Shown here: positions 35,469-46,980 of the stretch, piece after piece
How positions within the stretch are numbered: position 1 is the first letter of the stretch
Layout: every line of letters begins with the position of its first letter
The notes under the pieces: generated by a model
Database searches by the model: none
What the model was told of the DNA's origin: nothing
Seen by the model: the letters and a program-made list of their open reading frames with translations, nothing else
From: Ailurus styani
Lineage: Eukaryota; Chordata; Mammalia; Carnivora; Ailuridae
NCBI GenBank assembly: GCA_002007465.1
Contig: LNAC01000031.1
Coordinates: 5,963,009 to 6,027,008 of the forward strand
Length of the DNA stretch: 64,000 nucleotides
Direction of reading: 5' to 3'
Program-made: the position numbers and the translations under genes

Positions 35469-36479
35469 TTCCTTTTAAATTTACCCATTGAATTCCTTAT
35501 TTCAGATATTGTATTTTTCATTTCTTTGTAGCACCATTTTTGGTTCTTTTTTTTTATCTGTTTCTTATTCTATTTATGTTTTCCTTTGCATCCTTGAATG
35601 TTTTTACAATAACTTATTTAATGTACTTGCCTTCTAGTTTCATCATTTCTATCATTTCTAGATCTATGTTCATTGACTGGTTCCCCTCATTTATGGATCA
35701 CACTTTCCCTTTTCTGTGAATGTTTGTAGTGATTTGTATTACATGGTGAATGTTAGAAATGTATCATTGAGTGTCTGGATACTGTTGTCTCCCTTTGAAG
35801 AACATTGCATTTGTTTTGGCAGCCATTAAGTTTGTTGTGGAGCAGCTTGATTAGTTATAGATTTGTTTTTAAGCTTTGCTATGGTAAATTTGGGGTAGTT
35901 ACTACTCTAGTGATATTTTAGCTCTTTTCCTTGGGTCACTGCTAAATACCCCAGGTATTCCGTGAAGCCTTCTCACTCTGACTGGCTTTAACTCAGATGT
36001 CTTCAAGTCCTTTGTAATTTTGAAATTGTTCACCTTTAAACTTTCCAGTATTTTTTTCCCAATTGTTTTCTTTGGTCTCTAGGAAGTTTCTCCCTGTGCA
36101 TATACGGCTTAGCCAAAGACATAAAGAAACTCATATATTGATTTCTAGAGCTCCTTTTCTCTATAACTCCCTTGTGTCAGATTCTGGTTGCCTCATTTTT
36201 CCTAAACTTGAATCTCTTTCTCCTGAACTCATTAAGGCCACTGGGTTCTGCTTGAGTTTTATCGTACCTGGGCCGCAACCCCGAAATTGTCTTCAGGTAG
36301 AAAGCCGAGGTAATTATGGGGCTCATCTCCTTTGTTTCCTTTCTGTCAGGAATCACAGATCCCTACCATCTATTTCTCCCCACTTTTTGAAAGCAATTTA
36401 ATATATTTCATACAGTTGTCTACTTGTTTATACCAAAAAGGCACATCCAAATACCAGTAATCCAATATGGCTGGGAGTT

Positions 36480-36530
36480 GAAATCTAACTTTTTATTATT
36501 TATTTGTTTGTTTATTTATTTATTTATTTG
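36480..36530. repeat. (TTTA)n/(TTTG)n simple repeat
   Basis: Run of TTTATT and TTTG units. Sequence on to 37570 holds no other recognisable feature. Confidence 0.75.
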
Positions 36531-37574
36531 CTTTCGTTGGAGAAACAGGAAAATGGGAGGAAACTGGTTTCTTCCTCTCCCTCAGTGAGAGTGGTTATGA
36601 AAGAGCGTATCTCTTGACTTAAGATAAGCCATCTTTCTTAGAATAGTGATTCCCAGTAGAATCTACATTATTCTGTTCAGTAGAATTGTCTTCTTTTGTA
36701 GAGTTTCTTGTTAAACTATTAAAGCCCTCTGTGTGGGAAGGTAAATGGAGATTTGTGAAAATAGTATCATTTTTATTCCTACTATCACTGCAGGGAATAG
36801 TTACCTTGTTTTGAAAAAAGATAAAGAGACATAGTGTTAATCCATAGTATAGTTGCTGATACTATCTCAGTTTTACAAATTACTTGAAGCTTTCAAATGG
36901 CATAGCAAAGGCTGCTCTGAGTTTATTACTGTACCTGTTTTTTTGTTTTGTTTTGCTAACTACAGTGTAGTCTTATTTTTTGTAAGGGCTTTTCATTCAG
37001 TTGAGTAAATATAGCAATTTTATTATTTGTATATGTGACATCTGATGTGTAGTTTGTTTCTTTTTCTGGCTTTCTCATACCTGTTTTTAAACTATAATAA
37101 TCTACATGTGAACTGTAACGTGTTTACTTGAGTATGCTGATAAAAATTGGCACAGAGTCATTCAGATATGTCTGTTTGCCTTTGCAATTATTTTTATAAA
37201 TATCTACTTCAACAGAGTGACAATGACAGAGGAAAATGTCATGAAAAATTAGTGGGATTCTTTACCCTGATGACACAGTGATTGTATTGTCCTGAGTACC
37301 TGAGTTCAGGAACCATGGAATCTTAATTCTTCTTGTTTTTGAAACATATACAGTTGATATTAAGAAAAGCAGAGAAAATTGGGCTCTAATGTTTCATCTC
37401 AAATCATCTGAATATGCCTAATCGTAAAACTAAAATCATATAAATTTGTATAGCCAGGAAATGAATCTAGAGCTCTGCTTTTTATAGTGTACATCTCAGA
37501 AAAGATATGGATCAGGACAATTTTCCCTTCTGAGCTGAAGGCATTGCTTATTGTGGGAGGCTCCGGGTGATAAT

Positions 37575-38000
37575 GCTTAAGCCAGGGATTCTTAACCCAA
37601 AGGGATAGAACTGACTGGGTAGGATCTGTGAACCTCATGGGATAAAAATTAGGTTTTTCTTGGGACACCTGGGTGGCTCACTTGGTTGAGTGTCTGCCTT
37701 TGGCTTGGGTCATGGTCCCAGGGTGCTGGGATCAAGTCCTACATCGTGCTCCTTGCTCAGTGGGCATCCTGCTTCTCTCTCTGCCTACGGTATCCCCTGC
37801 TTGTGCACTCTCTCTCTCACACACAAATAAATAAATAAAATCTTTAAAAAAAAAGATTACATCTTTCTTTTACTAATCTCTAAGCTAAATGTCTTTTCAT
37901 TGTGAATATGGACATAACATAGTACTAGCAGTCTTTTGACTTTATTGACTTTGTAATATAGGAGATGCAGTATATCGTCTAAGTTCAGAAAATAGATTCT
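37575..38000 (+). mobile_element. Possible ancient interspersed repeat split by a SINE
   Basis: The text 'GGGATTCTTAACCCAAAGGG...GGATCTGTGAACC' and, after the SINE, 'ATTACATCTTTCTTTTACTAATCTCTAAGCTAAATG' follow the order of an old mammalian repeat whose family I cannot name with certainty. Weak call. Confidence 0.35.
37662..37854 (+). mobile_element. CAN-SINE, older, sense
   Basis: Head GGGACACCTGGGTGGCTCAC with TTGGTTGAGTGTC; tail CTCTCACACACAAATAAATAAATAAAATC. Diverged; no clear target repeat. Confidence 0.92.
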
Positions 38001-38215
38001 AGACTTCAGAACAGGCAAATTGCCTACATTTGAATCCAGACTCTATGACTTATTTAGCTATGTGACCATGGGCAGGTTACATAACCATTTAAATGTTGTG
38101 GTTTCCTCATTTACTCTATAGAGTTGTTGTGAAGATTTAAGAGTGAAGATTTATTGAAGGAACTTACGTTACTGTGAATGTTATGCATATGTTTGCTATT
38201 ATTATTACTTTTTAT
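38000..38215 (+). mobile_element. MIR (mammalian-wide interspersed repeat)
   Basis: Core text 'TTTAGCTATGTGACCATGGGCAGGTTACATAACC', 'GTTTCCTCATTTACTCTATAGAGTTGTTGTGAAGATTTAAG' and 'GCTATTATTATTAC' is a diverged MIR in sense orientation. Confidence 0.8.
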
Positions 38216-38527
38216 TAAAAAATATTTTATTTCCTTTACATCGATTAGGCCCTAGACATTCAGCCTGAGACAGATTTATCTAGTTGAAAGATCAAAGTCT
38301 AATGGCAAAGACAGATTTTGGAAAAGATATCATTAATTATCTAAGTGTTGGGAAGGAGAAATGTAAGATTCCTAGCTGTGGAATTGTGGATTGGGGGCCA
38401 GGCAAGAAAGATGTTAAACTGAATAAGCAAAGAATGGAAGGATTCCAAGCGAAGCAACAGTGTTTGCAAAGGCTGTGACCTGGAAAAGATCCTGATATGT
38501 CTGAGAACTTAAAAGAAAGTCGTTGTG

Positions 38528-39673
38528 CCTCAGCTACAGCAACTTCTTCCTAGGAACATCATCAAAGGCAAGGGAAGCAAGGGCACAAATGAACTATTGG
38601 GACTTCATCAAGATCAAAAGCTTTTGCACAGCAAAGAAAACAGTCAACAAAAGCAAAAGACAACCAACAGAATGGGAGAAAATATTCGCAAATGACATAT
38701 CAGATAAAGGGCTAGTATCCAAAATCTATAAAGAACTTATCAAACTTAACACCCAAAGAACAAATAACCCAATCAGGAAATGGGCAGAAGATATGCACAG
38801 ACATTTCTCCAAAGAAGACATCCCAGTGGCCAACAGACACATGAGAAAGTGCTCAACATCATTCAGCATTAGGGAAATACAAATCAAAACCACAGTAAGA
38901 TACCACCTCACACCAGTCAGAATGGCTGAGATTAACAAGTCAGGAAACAGGGGATGTTGGCAAGGATGTGGAGAAAGGGGAACTTTCCTACACTGTTGGT
39001 GGGAATGCAAGCTGGTGCAGCCACTCTGGAAAACAGTATGGAGGTTCCTCAAAAAGTTGAAAATAGAGCTACCCTATGACCCAGCAATCGCACTACTGGG
39101 TGTTTACCCTAAAGATACAAATGTAGTGATCCTCAGGGGCACGTGCACCTGAATGTTTATAATAGCAATGTCCACAATAGCCAAACTATGGAAAGAACCT
39201 AGATGTCCATTAACAGAAGAATGGATAAAGAAGATGTGGTATATATATATACAATGGAATGCTATGCAGCCATCAAAAGAAACGAAATCTTACCATTTGC
39301 AATGACGTGGATAGAACTAGGAGGTAATATGCTAAGTGAAATAAGTCAATCAGAGAAAGACAATTATCATATGACCTCTCTGATGTGAGGAATTTGAGGG
39401 GCAGGGCGGGGGGTTGTGGGGGGTAGGGAGGGAAAAAAATGAAACAAGGTGGGATCAGAAAGGAGATAAACTATAAGAGACTCTTACTCTCACAAAACAA
39501 ACTGAGGGTTACTCGGGGGTGGGGGGTTGGGGGTAGGGATAGCATAGCTGGGTTATGGACCTTGGGGAGGGTTTGTGCTATGGTGAGTGCTGTGAAACGT
39601 GTAAGCCTGATGATTCACAGACCCATACCCCTGGGGCAAATAATACATTATATGTAATAAAAAAATAATTTAA
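38528..39673 (+). mobile_element. LINE-1, younger, 5'-truncated: ORF2 C-terminus and 3' UTR
   Basis: About 1.15 kb of well-preserved L1. A frame at 38523-39152 reads roughly 200 residues of the ORF2 C-terminal domain (motifs [47 protein letters not shown]) before a frame-ending change near LRGTCT; the usual continuation resumes in another frame at 39203-39388. The 3' UTR contains 'AAACTGAGGGTTACTCGGGGG' and 'CCTGATGATTCACAGACCCATACCCC' and ends TAATAAAAAAATAATTTAAAAA. Target repeats AAAGTCGTTGTG (38516-38527) and AAAGTCATTGTG (39674-39685) differ at one base. No reverse-transcriptase or endonuclease domain; dead on arrival. Confidence 0.93.
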
Positions 39674-39859
39674 AAAGTCATTGTGGCTCCACAAGACAAA
39701 AAAATGAAGAAATAGAATGCTATAAATGAAACGTGAGAAGTAGGCCAGGGCCAGGGCCAGCAGGACATTGCACAATTTAATGATTGGGGTCTTACCCTAA
39801 TAGTACTGGGAATTTATGAGATTTGCATTTTTAAATAAGTAGTAGGTCTGCTAACAGGA

Positions 39860-40297
39860 GGTAGGATCTGAAGGAAGTAGGTATTAAATATAGCAGGAGG
39901 CTACAGAAGCAACCTAAGGGAGAGATAATTACCTTTTGATAGACTACAGTGGACTGGAATGGTGACAGTAGACATGAGGAAATGTGGAGAAATTCCACTC
40001 TTCATTTGAGGGATTTGATGATTGATTGTACGTAGAGGATGAAGGAGAAGTACTCAAGACATGTAGGCTTATGGCTTGAGAGGTTAGGTGGGTGGTGGTG
40101 GTGCCATTTGTGGTATTGATGAATGTACCAGAGGAATGTACCAGGGGAAAATAGGTATCTAAAACATGTATAGTTGGATTTACTTTGAATGTAGTCAGTT
40201 TGAGGTGCCCATGAAATCTCTAGGAGACATCACGATTTAGGTGATACATTCACAAATCTATTGCTCTGGTAAGATGTTTAGGAATCTGGTTATTGGA
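39860..40297 (-). mobile_element. L2 (LINE2) internal fragment, antisense
   Basis: The plus strand resembles L2 complement: 'GCAGGAGGCTACAGAAGCAACC', 'GGACTGGAATGGTGACAGTAG', 'CAGTTTGAGGTGCCCATGAAATCTCTAGGAGACATC'. It appears to continue beyond the SINE-bounded block, in 41869-42180 ('CTAGAACTCCAGGGAATGC...'). Confidence 0.55.
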
Positions 40298-40498
40298 GGC
40301 ACCTGGGTGGCTCAGTGGGTTAATGCCTCTGCTTTCGTTTCAGGTCATGATCTCAGGGTCCTGGGATCGAGGCCCGCATCGGGCTCTCTGCTCAGCAGGG
40401 AGCCTGCTTCCCCCTCTCTCTCTGCCTGCCTCTCTGCCTCCTTGTGATCTCTCTCCTGCTGTGAAATAAATAAATAAAATCTTTAAAAAAAAAAAAAG
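40298..40498 (+). mobile_element. CAN-SINE, sense, left end of a 1.55 kb composite
   Basis: Full-length copy of the 'CCTCCTTGTGATC...GTGAAATAAATAAATAAAATC' subfamily. Its left flank GAATCTGGTTATTGGAG is not repeated after its own poly-A; the match lies 1.35 kb downstream, after the next SINE. Confidence 0.95.
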
Positions 40499-40844
40499 AT
40501 GAGAGGAAAGAAAGACATCTATTGCCTGAGAAAGAATGCATAAGAAGGAAGAAGGAAGAAAAGAAGAATGAGAGGGAAAGCAAATTTGACTCCTAGTATT
40601 CTTCTATGTATGATTAAAATAAAATTTCTTATGTATTTTTAATATGTTAAGATACAAGTACTTTGAAGAAAGGGGCTTGCTTAAGCATCTAGAGTACTTG
40701 GAAGAGTCAGAGAGCCAGAGTCATAGACATTGATAAAGGATATCTAGCTTCACATTAGGTACTCAGATGGTGGCCACAAACAGAAAACAATAGGAATCAG
40801 AGAAACAGGAAAAACTGAGATGGGAGATAATGCCATTGTCCACC

Positions 40845-41075
40845 ATTCATCCATTCTTCATTTATTCACAAGTATTCAGTGCCTCCACTCTTCCATGTAA
40901 AGGCTAAAGCTACGGAAGGGAATAAAACAAAGATCCTGACATCAAAGTACTTAGTTTTGTGAACATGTGGTGAATTATAATGGGGACAATGGCGATCAGT
41001 ACTTTGGGGGTAGATAGGTATCAGAAAGGGAATACCTACATCAAAGAAATACTTATTCCACTTTAAGGATCAAAC
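40845..41075 (-). mobile_element. L2 (LINE2) 3' fragment, antisense
   Basis: Plus strand: 'CCATTCTTCATTTATTCACAAGTATTCAGTGCC', 'GGAATAAAACAAAGATCCTGACATCAAAGTAC', 'GGTATCAGAAAGGG', the complement of the L2 3' region in degraded form. The neighbouring 40499-40844 has no assignable content. Confidence 0.55.
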
Positions 41076-41076
41076 T

Positions 41077-41277
41077 GAATTTTTAAAATTGACAGCTAGA
41101 CAATAGTCCTGAAGACCTAGCTTCATTGAGAAAGAATGCAGAGTGAGGGAGAGAACTGTAAGTGTTCCACTGTAGGGGAGTGATGGGGAATTTTTAAAAT
41201 TGACAGCTAGACAATAGTCCTGAAGACCTAGCTTCATTGAGAAAGAATGCAGAGTGAGGGAGAGAACTGTAAGTGTT
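41077..41277. repeat. Exact 90-bp direct repeat with 21-bp spacer
   Basis: 41077-41166 and 41188-41277 are identical over 90 bases, separated by CCACTGTAGGGGAGTGATGGG. The minus-strand frame 41070-41315 therefore contains the same peptide twice. Identity indicates a recent duplication or an assembly fault. Confidence 0.93.
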
Positions 41278-41671
41278 AATCTCTCAGAGAAGCTCCACAT
41301 TTGGTATAACACCAAGTCCTGTATGATAGAATGACTCTAAAGTAGAATTTATTAACTTTGGCACCATTGATCATTTTGACTACATAATTCTTTCTTACAA
41401 GGTCTTGTCCTATACATTATAGTGTATTTAACAGTATAATCTACTTTTACCAACTAGATAGCAGCAACACCCCACTACATATGTGACCAATAAAAATGTC
41501 TCCAGACATTGGCAATTATCTCCTAGTGGCAAAATCATCTTTGGTGAAAACCATGGCTAAATTAAGCTCAATATTAAATTTAGGATGGTTGAGGGAAAAA
41601 CCAAGATAGCCTCAAGAAACCTGTTCAAATATAGCAAGGTTTACAAAGAACTCTCAAGAATTTTTTGATTA

Positions 41672-41851
41672 GGGCGCCAGTGGGTTAAAGCCTCTGCCTT
41701 GGGCTCAGGTCATGATCTCAGGGTCCTGGGATCAAGCCCCACATTAGACTCCCTGCTCAGCAGGGAGCCTGCTTCCTCCTCTCTCTGCCTGCCTCTCTAC
41801 TTGTAATCTCTCTCTCTGTCAAATAAATAAACAAAATCTTAAAAAAAAAAA
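41672..41851 (+). mobile_element. CAN-SINE, sense, right end of a 1.55 kb composite
   Basis: SINE lacking 10 bases of the head (GGGCGCC joins directly to AGTGGGTTAAAGCC, TGGGTGGCTC missing). Its right flank GAATCTGGTTATCGGAG (41852-41868) matches the left flank of the SINE at 40298; its own left flank AAGAATTTTTTGATTAG does not match. Confidence 0.93.
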
Positions 41852-41889
41852 GAATCTGGTTATCGGAGAAAAGATAGCATAAAATAAGG

Positions 41890-41946
41890 AGGATTCTTTC
41901 TCCCTTCCTCCCTCCCTCCCTCTCTCTCTCTCTTTCTTCTTTCCTC

Positions 41947-41997
<51 letters not shown>

Positions 41998-42018
41998 TCC
42001 TTTCTTTCTCCTCTTTCA
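41890..42018. repeat. Polypyrimidine microsatellite, (CCTC)n/(CT)n/(CTTT)n
   Basis: About 130 bases of C/T only, including some 14 CTTT units. The 100-codon minus-strand frame over it (lysine, glutamate and arginine repeats) is an artefact of the repeat. Confidence 0.96.
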
Positions 42019-42659
42019 GCCTCTTCTTTCGAAAAGGTAAAAGGAAAATGTGAAAGCATCTGAGCTTAAGCTGATCTAAATGAAGGACAGCTAGGAATAT
42101 AGACTAGAACTCCAGGGAATGCTAATGGAAGATTGGAGGAATGAATTTTATTTCAAAGATATGCTGAAAAAGCAGTTACTTCAAAAGACTAAAGATTAGT
42201 ATGTACCCACTGATGGCGATGTATAAAAGCTTTTAAGAGGAAAAATAGAGATGAGATGGGAGACAATTTTAGTGAAATTTAAGTAGTTCTCACTTAAGAG
42301 GACATGCACCTGGGGTAAATGTGCTTTATAAATTAAACAACTCATTGCCATTCCATAGTCTCTTTAATGTAAAGATGCAAGAGAACCTTTTTAGGTTTAG
42401 GTTTTAGGTGTCTAAACTGACATTATTTAATAATATTAAAATTTAATTATTTAGAAATTGTATGTTTTTTTTCTTCCCCCATCTCTCCTTCTTCTCCAAC
42501 CCTCCCTCCCTCCATCCTTTCCTAGGAGGGAGCTAGGATGGAATGTAGAGTTTGGATAAATGGGGCATTAAGAGAGGAAAAGTGTTGTTTTTTAAATGTT
42601 GTTTTTAGGTGACTTACTGGGTAGATCTTTATTTTAAATGTTTTGAGTCCTAGTATAAT

Positions 42660-42975
42660 AGTTGATCCTTGAATAACACAGGTTTGAACTATGCACATCC
42701 ACCACAGATTTTTTTCAGTAAATACAGTATAGTACTGTAAATGTATTTTCTCTTCCTTATGATTTTCTTAGTAACATTTTCTTTTCTCTAGCTTACTTTA
42801 TTGTAAGAATATATACACATTCTTATGAATAAAATATATATAACATGGAACATATGTGTTATTTAACTGTTTACAGTATTTATTAATAAGGCTTTCAGTC
42901 AATAGGAGGCTATAATTAATTAAGTTTTGAGGGAATCAGAAGTTATATGCAGAGTTTCAAGTGTGCTGTATTACA
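42660..42975 (+). mobile_element. MER2-like (Tigger) non-autonomous DNA transposon
   Basis: Begins AGTTGATCCTTGAATAACACAGG after TA and continues 'AATACAGTATAGTACTGTAAATGTATTTTCTC', 'AACATTTTCTTTTCTCTAGCTTACTTTATTGTAAG', 'AATAGGAGGCTATAATTAATTAAG'. It is the MER2 block order. The right terminus is truncated or too diverged to pair with the left. Confidence 0.82.
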
Positions 42976-43014
42976 GTTCTTGATAAACTGAAAAGCTACA
43001 TGTTTGTAAGCGCT

Positions 43015-43310
43015 GCCCATCGTTTATCATTCACTCATTTTTCATATATTGCTCATCTACACTGTGGTTCATGCTAAAATAAAGTAGGATAGAATCCTTG
43101 CTTTTAAGGTGCTCACTTCAGTGGGCAAATGAGAATGTGAGATAATCAAGATGAAACACTAAATGGCATAAGAAAGGTAGAGTTCATTGGCAGAATAAAT
43201 GAAAACGTCAAGTAGGAGGTAGCATTTGAATTGAGTTTTGGGGAATTAGAGAATAATGGGGGAAGTTAAGAGAATTTGAGAATTTTAGATGGGAGATAAG
43301 CACAGGCTCA
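43015..43310 (-). mobile_element. L2 (LINE2) 3' fragment, antisense
   Basis: Plus strand: 'GTTTATCATTCACTCATTTTTCATATATTGC', 'GATAGAATCCTTGCTTTTAAGGTGCTCAC', 'GGAGGTAGCATTTGAATTGAGTTTTGG', the complement of the L2 3' region. Confidence 0.65.
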
Positions 43311-44068
43311 AACTTAGCAAACTCTAAGACTTACCCCACTGAGTCCTTGATTTTGACAAGCAATAATGGATGAAAATTATACCCATAGAGTATAGTTATG
43401 GTCCTGTCATAACATTTCAAGAAATTAAAATGTTTTAATGAAAGCAAATTGTTGTTACCCTATTTGTCATCTGCCACACTTCAATTGAAATACTTTTGAA
43501 AATAGATGCAGTGTCAGTAGCACCTGAAGTAGGAATATGAACAGTTTAGGAAACTTTAAAATAACTTTTTGTTTGGATATAATTTCACACTTATAGAAAA
43601 GTTGCATAATTATAAGGAATCATGTATATTGTATGATGTTTTTCTGAACCATTGGAGAGTAAGTTGGAAACATCATACCCTTTTACCACCAGTACATTTA
43701 TATGTATTTCCTAAGAACAAGAATATTCTCTTGAATGATAACTACAGTACAATTATCAGAATCAGGAAATTTTATATTGATTTAATATAATACCATTTAC
43801 AAGCCACATTTAAATTTTGCTAATTGTCACATAATGCACTTAATAGCTAATATTCTTCAAGTCCAGGATCACATCCAGGTTCATACACTGCATTTAATCA
43901 TCATTGTCCTTTTATGCTCTTAATCTGGAATCATTCTTTAGCCTTTCTTTATATTTCTTGACACTGACATTTTTTGAGGATTTCAGGACATTTAATTAGA
44001 ATGAGAATGACCTTCAGTTTGAGATTGTCATATGTATTCTCATGATTGCTTTCAGGTTATGTATTTTT

Positions 44069-44267
44069 TTTAAGATTTTATTTATTTATTTGACACAGAG
44101 AGAGAGAGAGATCAGATCACAAGTAGGCAGAGAGGCAGGCAGAGAGAGAGGAGGAAGCAGGCTCCCTGCCAAGCAGAGAGCCCGATGTGGGCCTCGATCC
44201 CAGGACCCTGGGATCATGACCTGAGCCGAAGGCAGCGGCTTTAACCCACTGAGCCACCCAGGCGCCC
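44069..44267 (-). mobile_element. CAN-SINE, antisense, nested in old L1
   Basis: Complete young copy with perfect 16-bp target repeats CAGGTTATGTATTTTT at 44053-44068 and 44268-44283. Confidence 0.97.
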
Positions 44268-44340
44268 CAGGTTATGTATTTTTGACAGAAGTACCCTAGA
44301 AATGACTTTTTGTCCTCAATGCATGTTATCAAGAGTACAT

Positions 44341-44509
44341 GATTTTGAATGAATGAATATAATCAATAATACTGTAGTAGCTTTATGTATGGCGACAGAT
44401 GGTAAGTAGACACCATGGTACACATTTCATAATATATATAAATGTTGAATCACTGTGTTGTACAGCTGACACTAATATTGCATGTCAACTGTATTTAAAT
44501 TAAAAAAAA
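44341..44509 (+). mobile_element. LINE-1 3' terminus, 5'-truncated, nested
   Basis: About 169 bases of an L1 3' end ('ACTGTAGTAGCTTTATGTATGGCGACAGATGG', 'GAATCACTGTGTTGTACAGCTGACAC', poly-A) flanked by AAGAGTACAT at 44331-44340 and 44510-44519. Confidence 0.88.
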
Positions 44510-46504
44510 AAGAGTACATTTTTGGTTTGTTCCAATATTGGTGATGCCTGTCAGATCATACCATATATTATTATTTTCCTCTTTGTAATTAATAGGTACT
44601 TTTTTGACAGATATTTGAGACTATGTTCTTTTCAGAACCTCAACCAATTAATTTTAGCATCCATTGATTTTTTTTAATTCCATCATGTCTTCTATATATG
44701 TTAGTTAGTATTCTACATAAGAAAGAGCTATCTCTCTTTTTTTTTTAAATTTCACTCATTCAGTTGTTTATGTCACTTTGGACTCATAGATTCTTATTTT
44801 ATTCAGTGAGTCATTTAATATATTGCTATCTTCATTTTAGTGCCTAAATTAAATTATCCCAGATGACCAGATGAATTCTTGTCAAGCAGTTTTTTGTGTT
44901 ATTTTAACATTTATTCATTGCTGTTTCAGTATTTTCTTATTTCTTGGTACGGAAATCCCCCCTTTTTTTTTTCAGGTTTGTACTTGCTGTGCTCCAAGCC
45001 CTGAATCCACCTTTTCTCTTAGTATCCGTGGTTCCTCCTAATGGAGAATGACACATAAAACCCAAGCCTCTGAGTCAACCCTCTCTCCAATGAGCTCTGG
45101 TTACTTTCATTGAAAAGGTGTTTACATATGTGTACATATATAAATGCATTATATACACACCAAGGTCTGTGCGTTAGTGGTATTCTCATTGCTTCTAGGT
45201 GCTCAGCAATCTGTTTGTATCTGTGCATATACATGCATATATATTGATAGTTTTACTCTCAGGTAAATATGGAAATAAATAAAATATAGATATGTGTGTG
45301 TATATATGCATAAGTGCCTATACACTCATGTAGATACCTATATCCATTTTATCTATAGTGGAAATATAAATTTAATTAAAATATTTATATTAATTCTCTT
45401 TTATTTATCTAGTCATATCTCTTGTCATATATGTCCTGTCTCTCATTTCATTTCTCAAATTCATTCCAAAAGGGTCTGAAGTACTTTCTGGGAGGCTTCT
45501 TAGTATCACCCTCTCCCCACCAATCACCTTAAATTTTAATCTGCCAGAATAATTTCAGTGCTTTTGTAGGGGTAAAGGGTATCAGTGTTTGCTTCATATT
45601 TAATTAATGAATGGAAATAATGGTGAAATGTATGAGATACATGATAATCATGCAACAGTTGCTCAATAAATATCTAAAGTAAATTTATTGTAGAGTGAAC
45701 ATCCCCCTTCTGTTGGAAGTACTCCACTGAGAACTGATTTTTTATTAGACTTCATTTTCCTTCCTTCTATAGTCTGTTTCTTTGATCATCTCTCCTCACT
45801 TCGTTAAAATTTTCTTTAATTCCTAGACTGAGAAACCCTGAGCTAGAAAAAAAGCTTAGTTAGACTCTAATTCCTTAGAGGACATTATTCTATTGGTAGC
45901 CAAGGGCTCTATTTCTTGAACATATAATCTCAAAATTACTTTCCTATCTCTTCCATTGTGGTTTCATTAAAAGAAATCCAGGAAAATTATCAGTAGTAAT
46001 TATTTTCTTTGCAGTGTTTCTTTCAAATAACAGTATACTGTTTCACAGGTAATGCAAGTACTTTATAACAGCATATTCTCAGTTTCTACCTCCCATAACC
46101 TACAACCTGGCTGTCATTCATTTTACTTTTCTATAAGCTATAATCACAAAATACATTGTCATTATTTGAACAAACTATTATCTACTAGATCCATTAAGAA
46201 TAAGAAAAATATAAAAAATACAGTTTACCTTTATTTGTTCTTTCTCTTATACTATTCCTTTCTTTATGTACATCCAAATTTCTGACCTATATAATTTCCT
46301 TCTCTCTGAATAATTTCTTTAACAGTTTTTGCAAGGCAGATCTTGCAAAATAATTCTCTCAACTTTTTTTTGGTCTGAGACTGTCTTATTTCTTTTCCAC
46401 TTTTGAAGGATGATTTTACTAGATACAGAATTTTAGATCAGTGGGGCTTTTTCTTTCAACACTGAATATTTCAGCCCACTGTCCTCTTGCTTGCCTTGTT
46501 TCTT

Positions 46505-46980
46505 TTTTTCTTTTTAAAAAGAATTTTTTGTTTTAATTCAGTTACTTAACACATAGTGTATTATTTGTTTCAGGGGTACTGGTCTGTGATTTTTTAAAAA
46601 ATATTTATTTGACACAGAGATAGAGATCACAAATAGGTAGAGAGGCAGACAGAGAGAGGGGGGGGAGCAGGCTCTCCACTGAGCAGAGAGCCCGATGCGG
46701 GACTCGGTCCCAGGTCCCTGAGATCATGACCTGAGCTGAAGGCAGAGGCGTTAACCCACTGAGCCACCCAGGCGCCCCTGGTCTGTGATTTATCAGTCCC
46801 ATATAGTACCTAGTGCTTATTACAACACATACCTCCCCAATGTCCATCACCCAGTTATTCCATCCTTCCACCCTCTCACCCGTCTTGCAACCCTCAGTTT
46901 ATTTCCTATGATAAGAGTCTCTTATTGTTTGTCTCCCTCTCTGGTTTCATCTTATTTCATGCTTGCATTGTTTCTAAGAG
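46505..46980 (-). mobile_element. LINE-1 3' UTR fragment, antisense, nested
   Basis: Plus strand: 'TAATTCAGTTACTTAACACATAGTGTATTATTTG', then after the SINE 'GTACCTAGTGCTTATTACAACACATACC', 'CCTATGATAAGAGTCTCTTATTGTTTGTCTCCCTCTCTGGTTTCATC', the complement of carnivore L1 3' UTR. Confidence 0.82.
46593..46777 (-). mobile_element. CAN-SINE, antisense, nested in L1 3' UTR
   Basis: Complete copy; perfect 14-bp target repeats CTGGTCTGTGATTT at 46579-46592 and 46778-46791. Contains a run of nine G where most copies have GAGGAGG. Confidence 0.96.

Larger units (their letters stand above)
34290..36420 (-). mobile_element. Old LINE-1/HAL1-like, 5'/ORF1-side region, antisense
   Basis: The plus strand carries the complement text typical of this class: 'GGACAGCTTCACTGTATGCAGA', 'TATGAATGTGTCTTGGGGTTC', 'TTTGTTGAGCTTCTTGGATATGTGGG', 'TTTTTTCAAATATTACTTCTTTCC'. 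It is interrupted by a SINE at 34690-34878, and includes the duplicated segment with the N at 35337. The 112-codon frame 36063-36401 lies in this area, has no domain and is not treated as a gene. Confidence 0.6.
43545..45480 (-). mobile_element. Old LINE-1 3' UTR (L1M-type), antisense
   Basis: Long recognisable complement text: 'ATAATTTCACACTTATAGAAAAGTTGCATAATTATAAGG', 'CCATTGGAGAGTAAGTTGGAAACATCAT', 'CCTAAGAACAAGAATATTCTC', 'CCAGGATCACATCCAGGTTCATACACTGC', 'TTTGTAATTAATAGGTAC', 'TTTTAGCATCCATTGAT' and 'GTTCCTCCTAATGGAGAATG'. A SINE (44069-44267) and a later L1 end (44341-44509) are nested. The stretch 45481-46350 after it has nothing I can name. Confidence 0.72.

Noticed and set aside
36063..36401. 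112-codon frame as a possible gene
   Set aside because: No domain or codon-like pattern, sits in or beside old antisense L1 sequence, and has no splice or promoter support.
38523..39152. 209-codon open frame, the longest in the window
   Set aside because: It is the C-terminal part of L1 ORF2 in a 5'-truncated copy with target repeats, not a host gene.
41757..42059. Lysine/glutamate/arginine repeat protein on the minus strand
   Set aside because: Direct translation of the polypyrimidine microsatellite.
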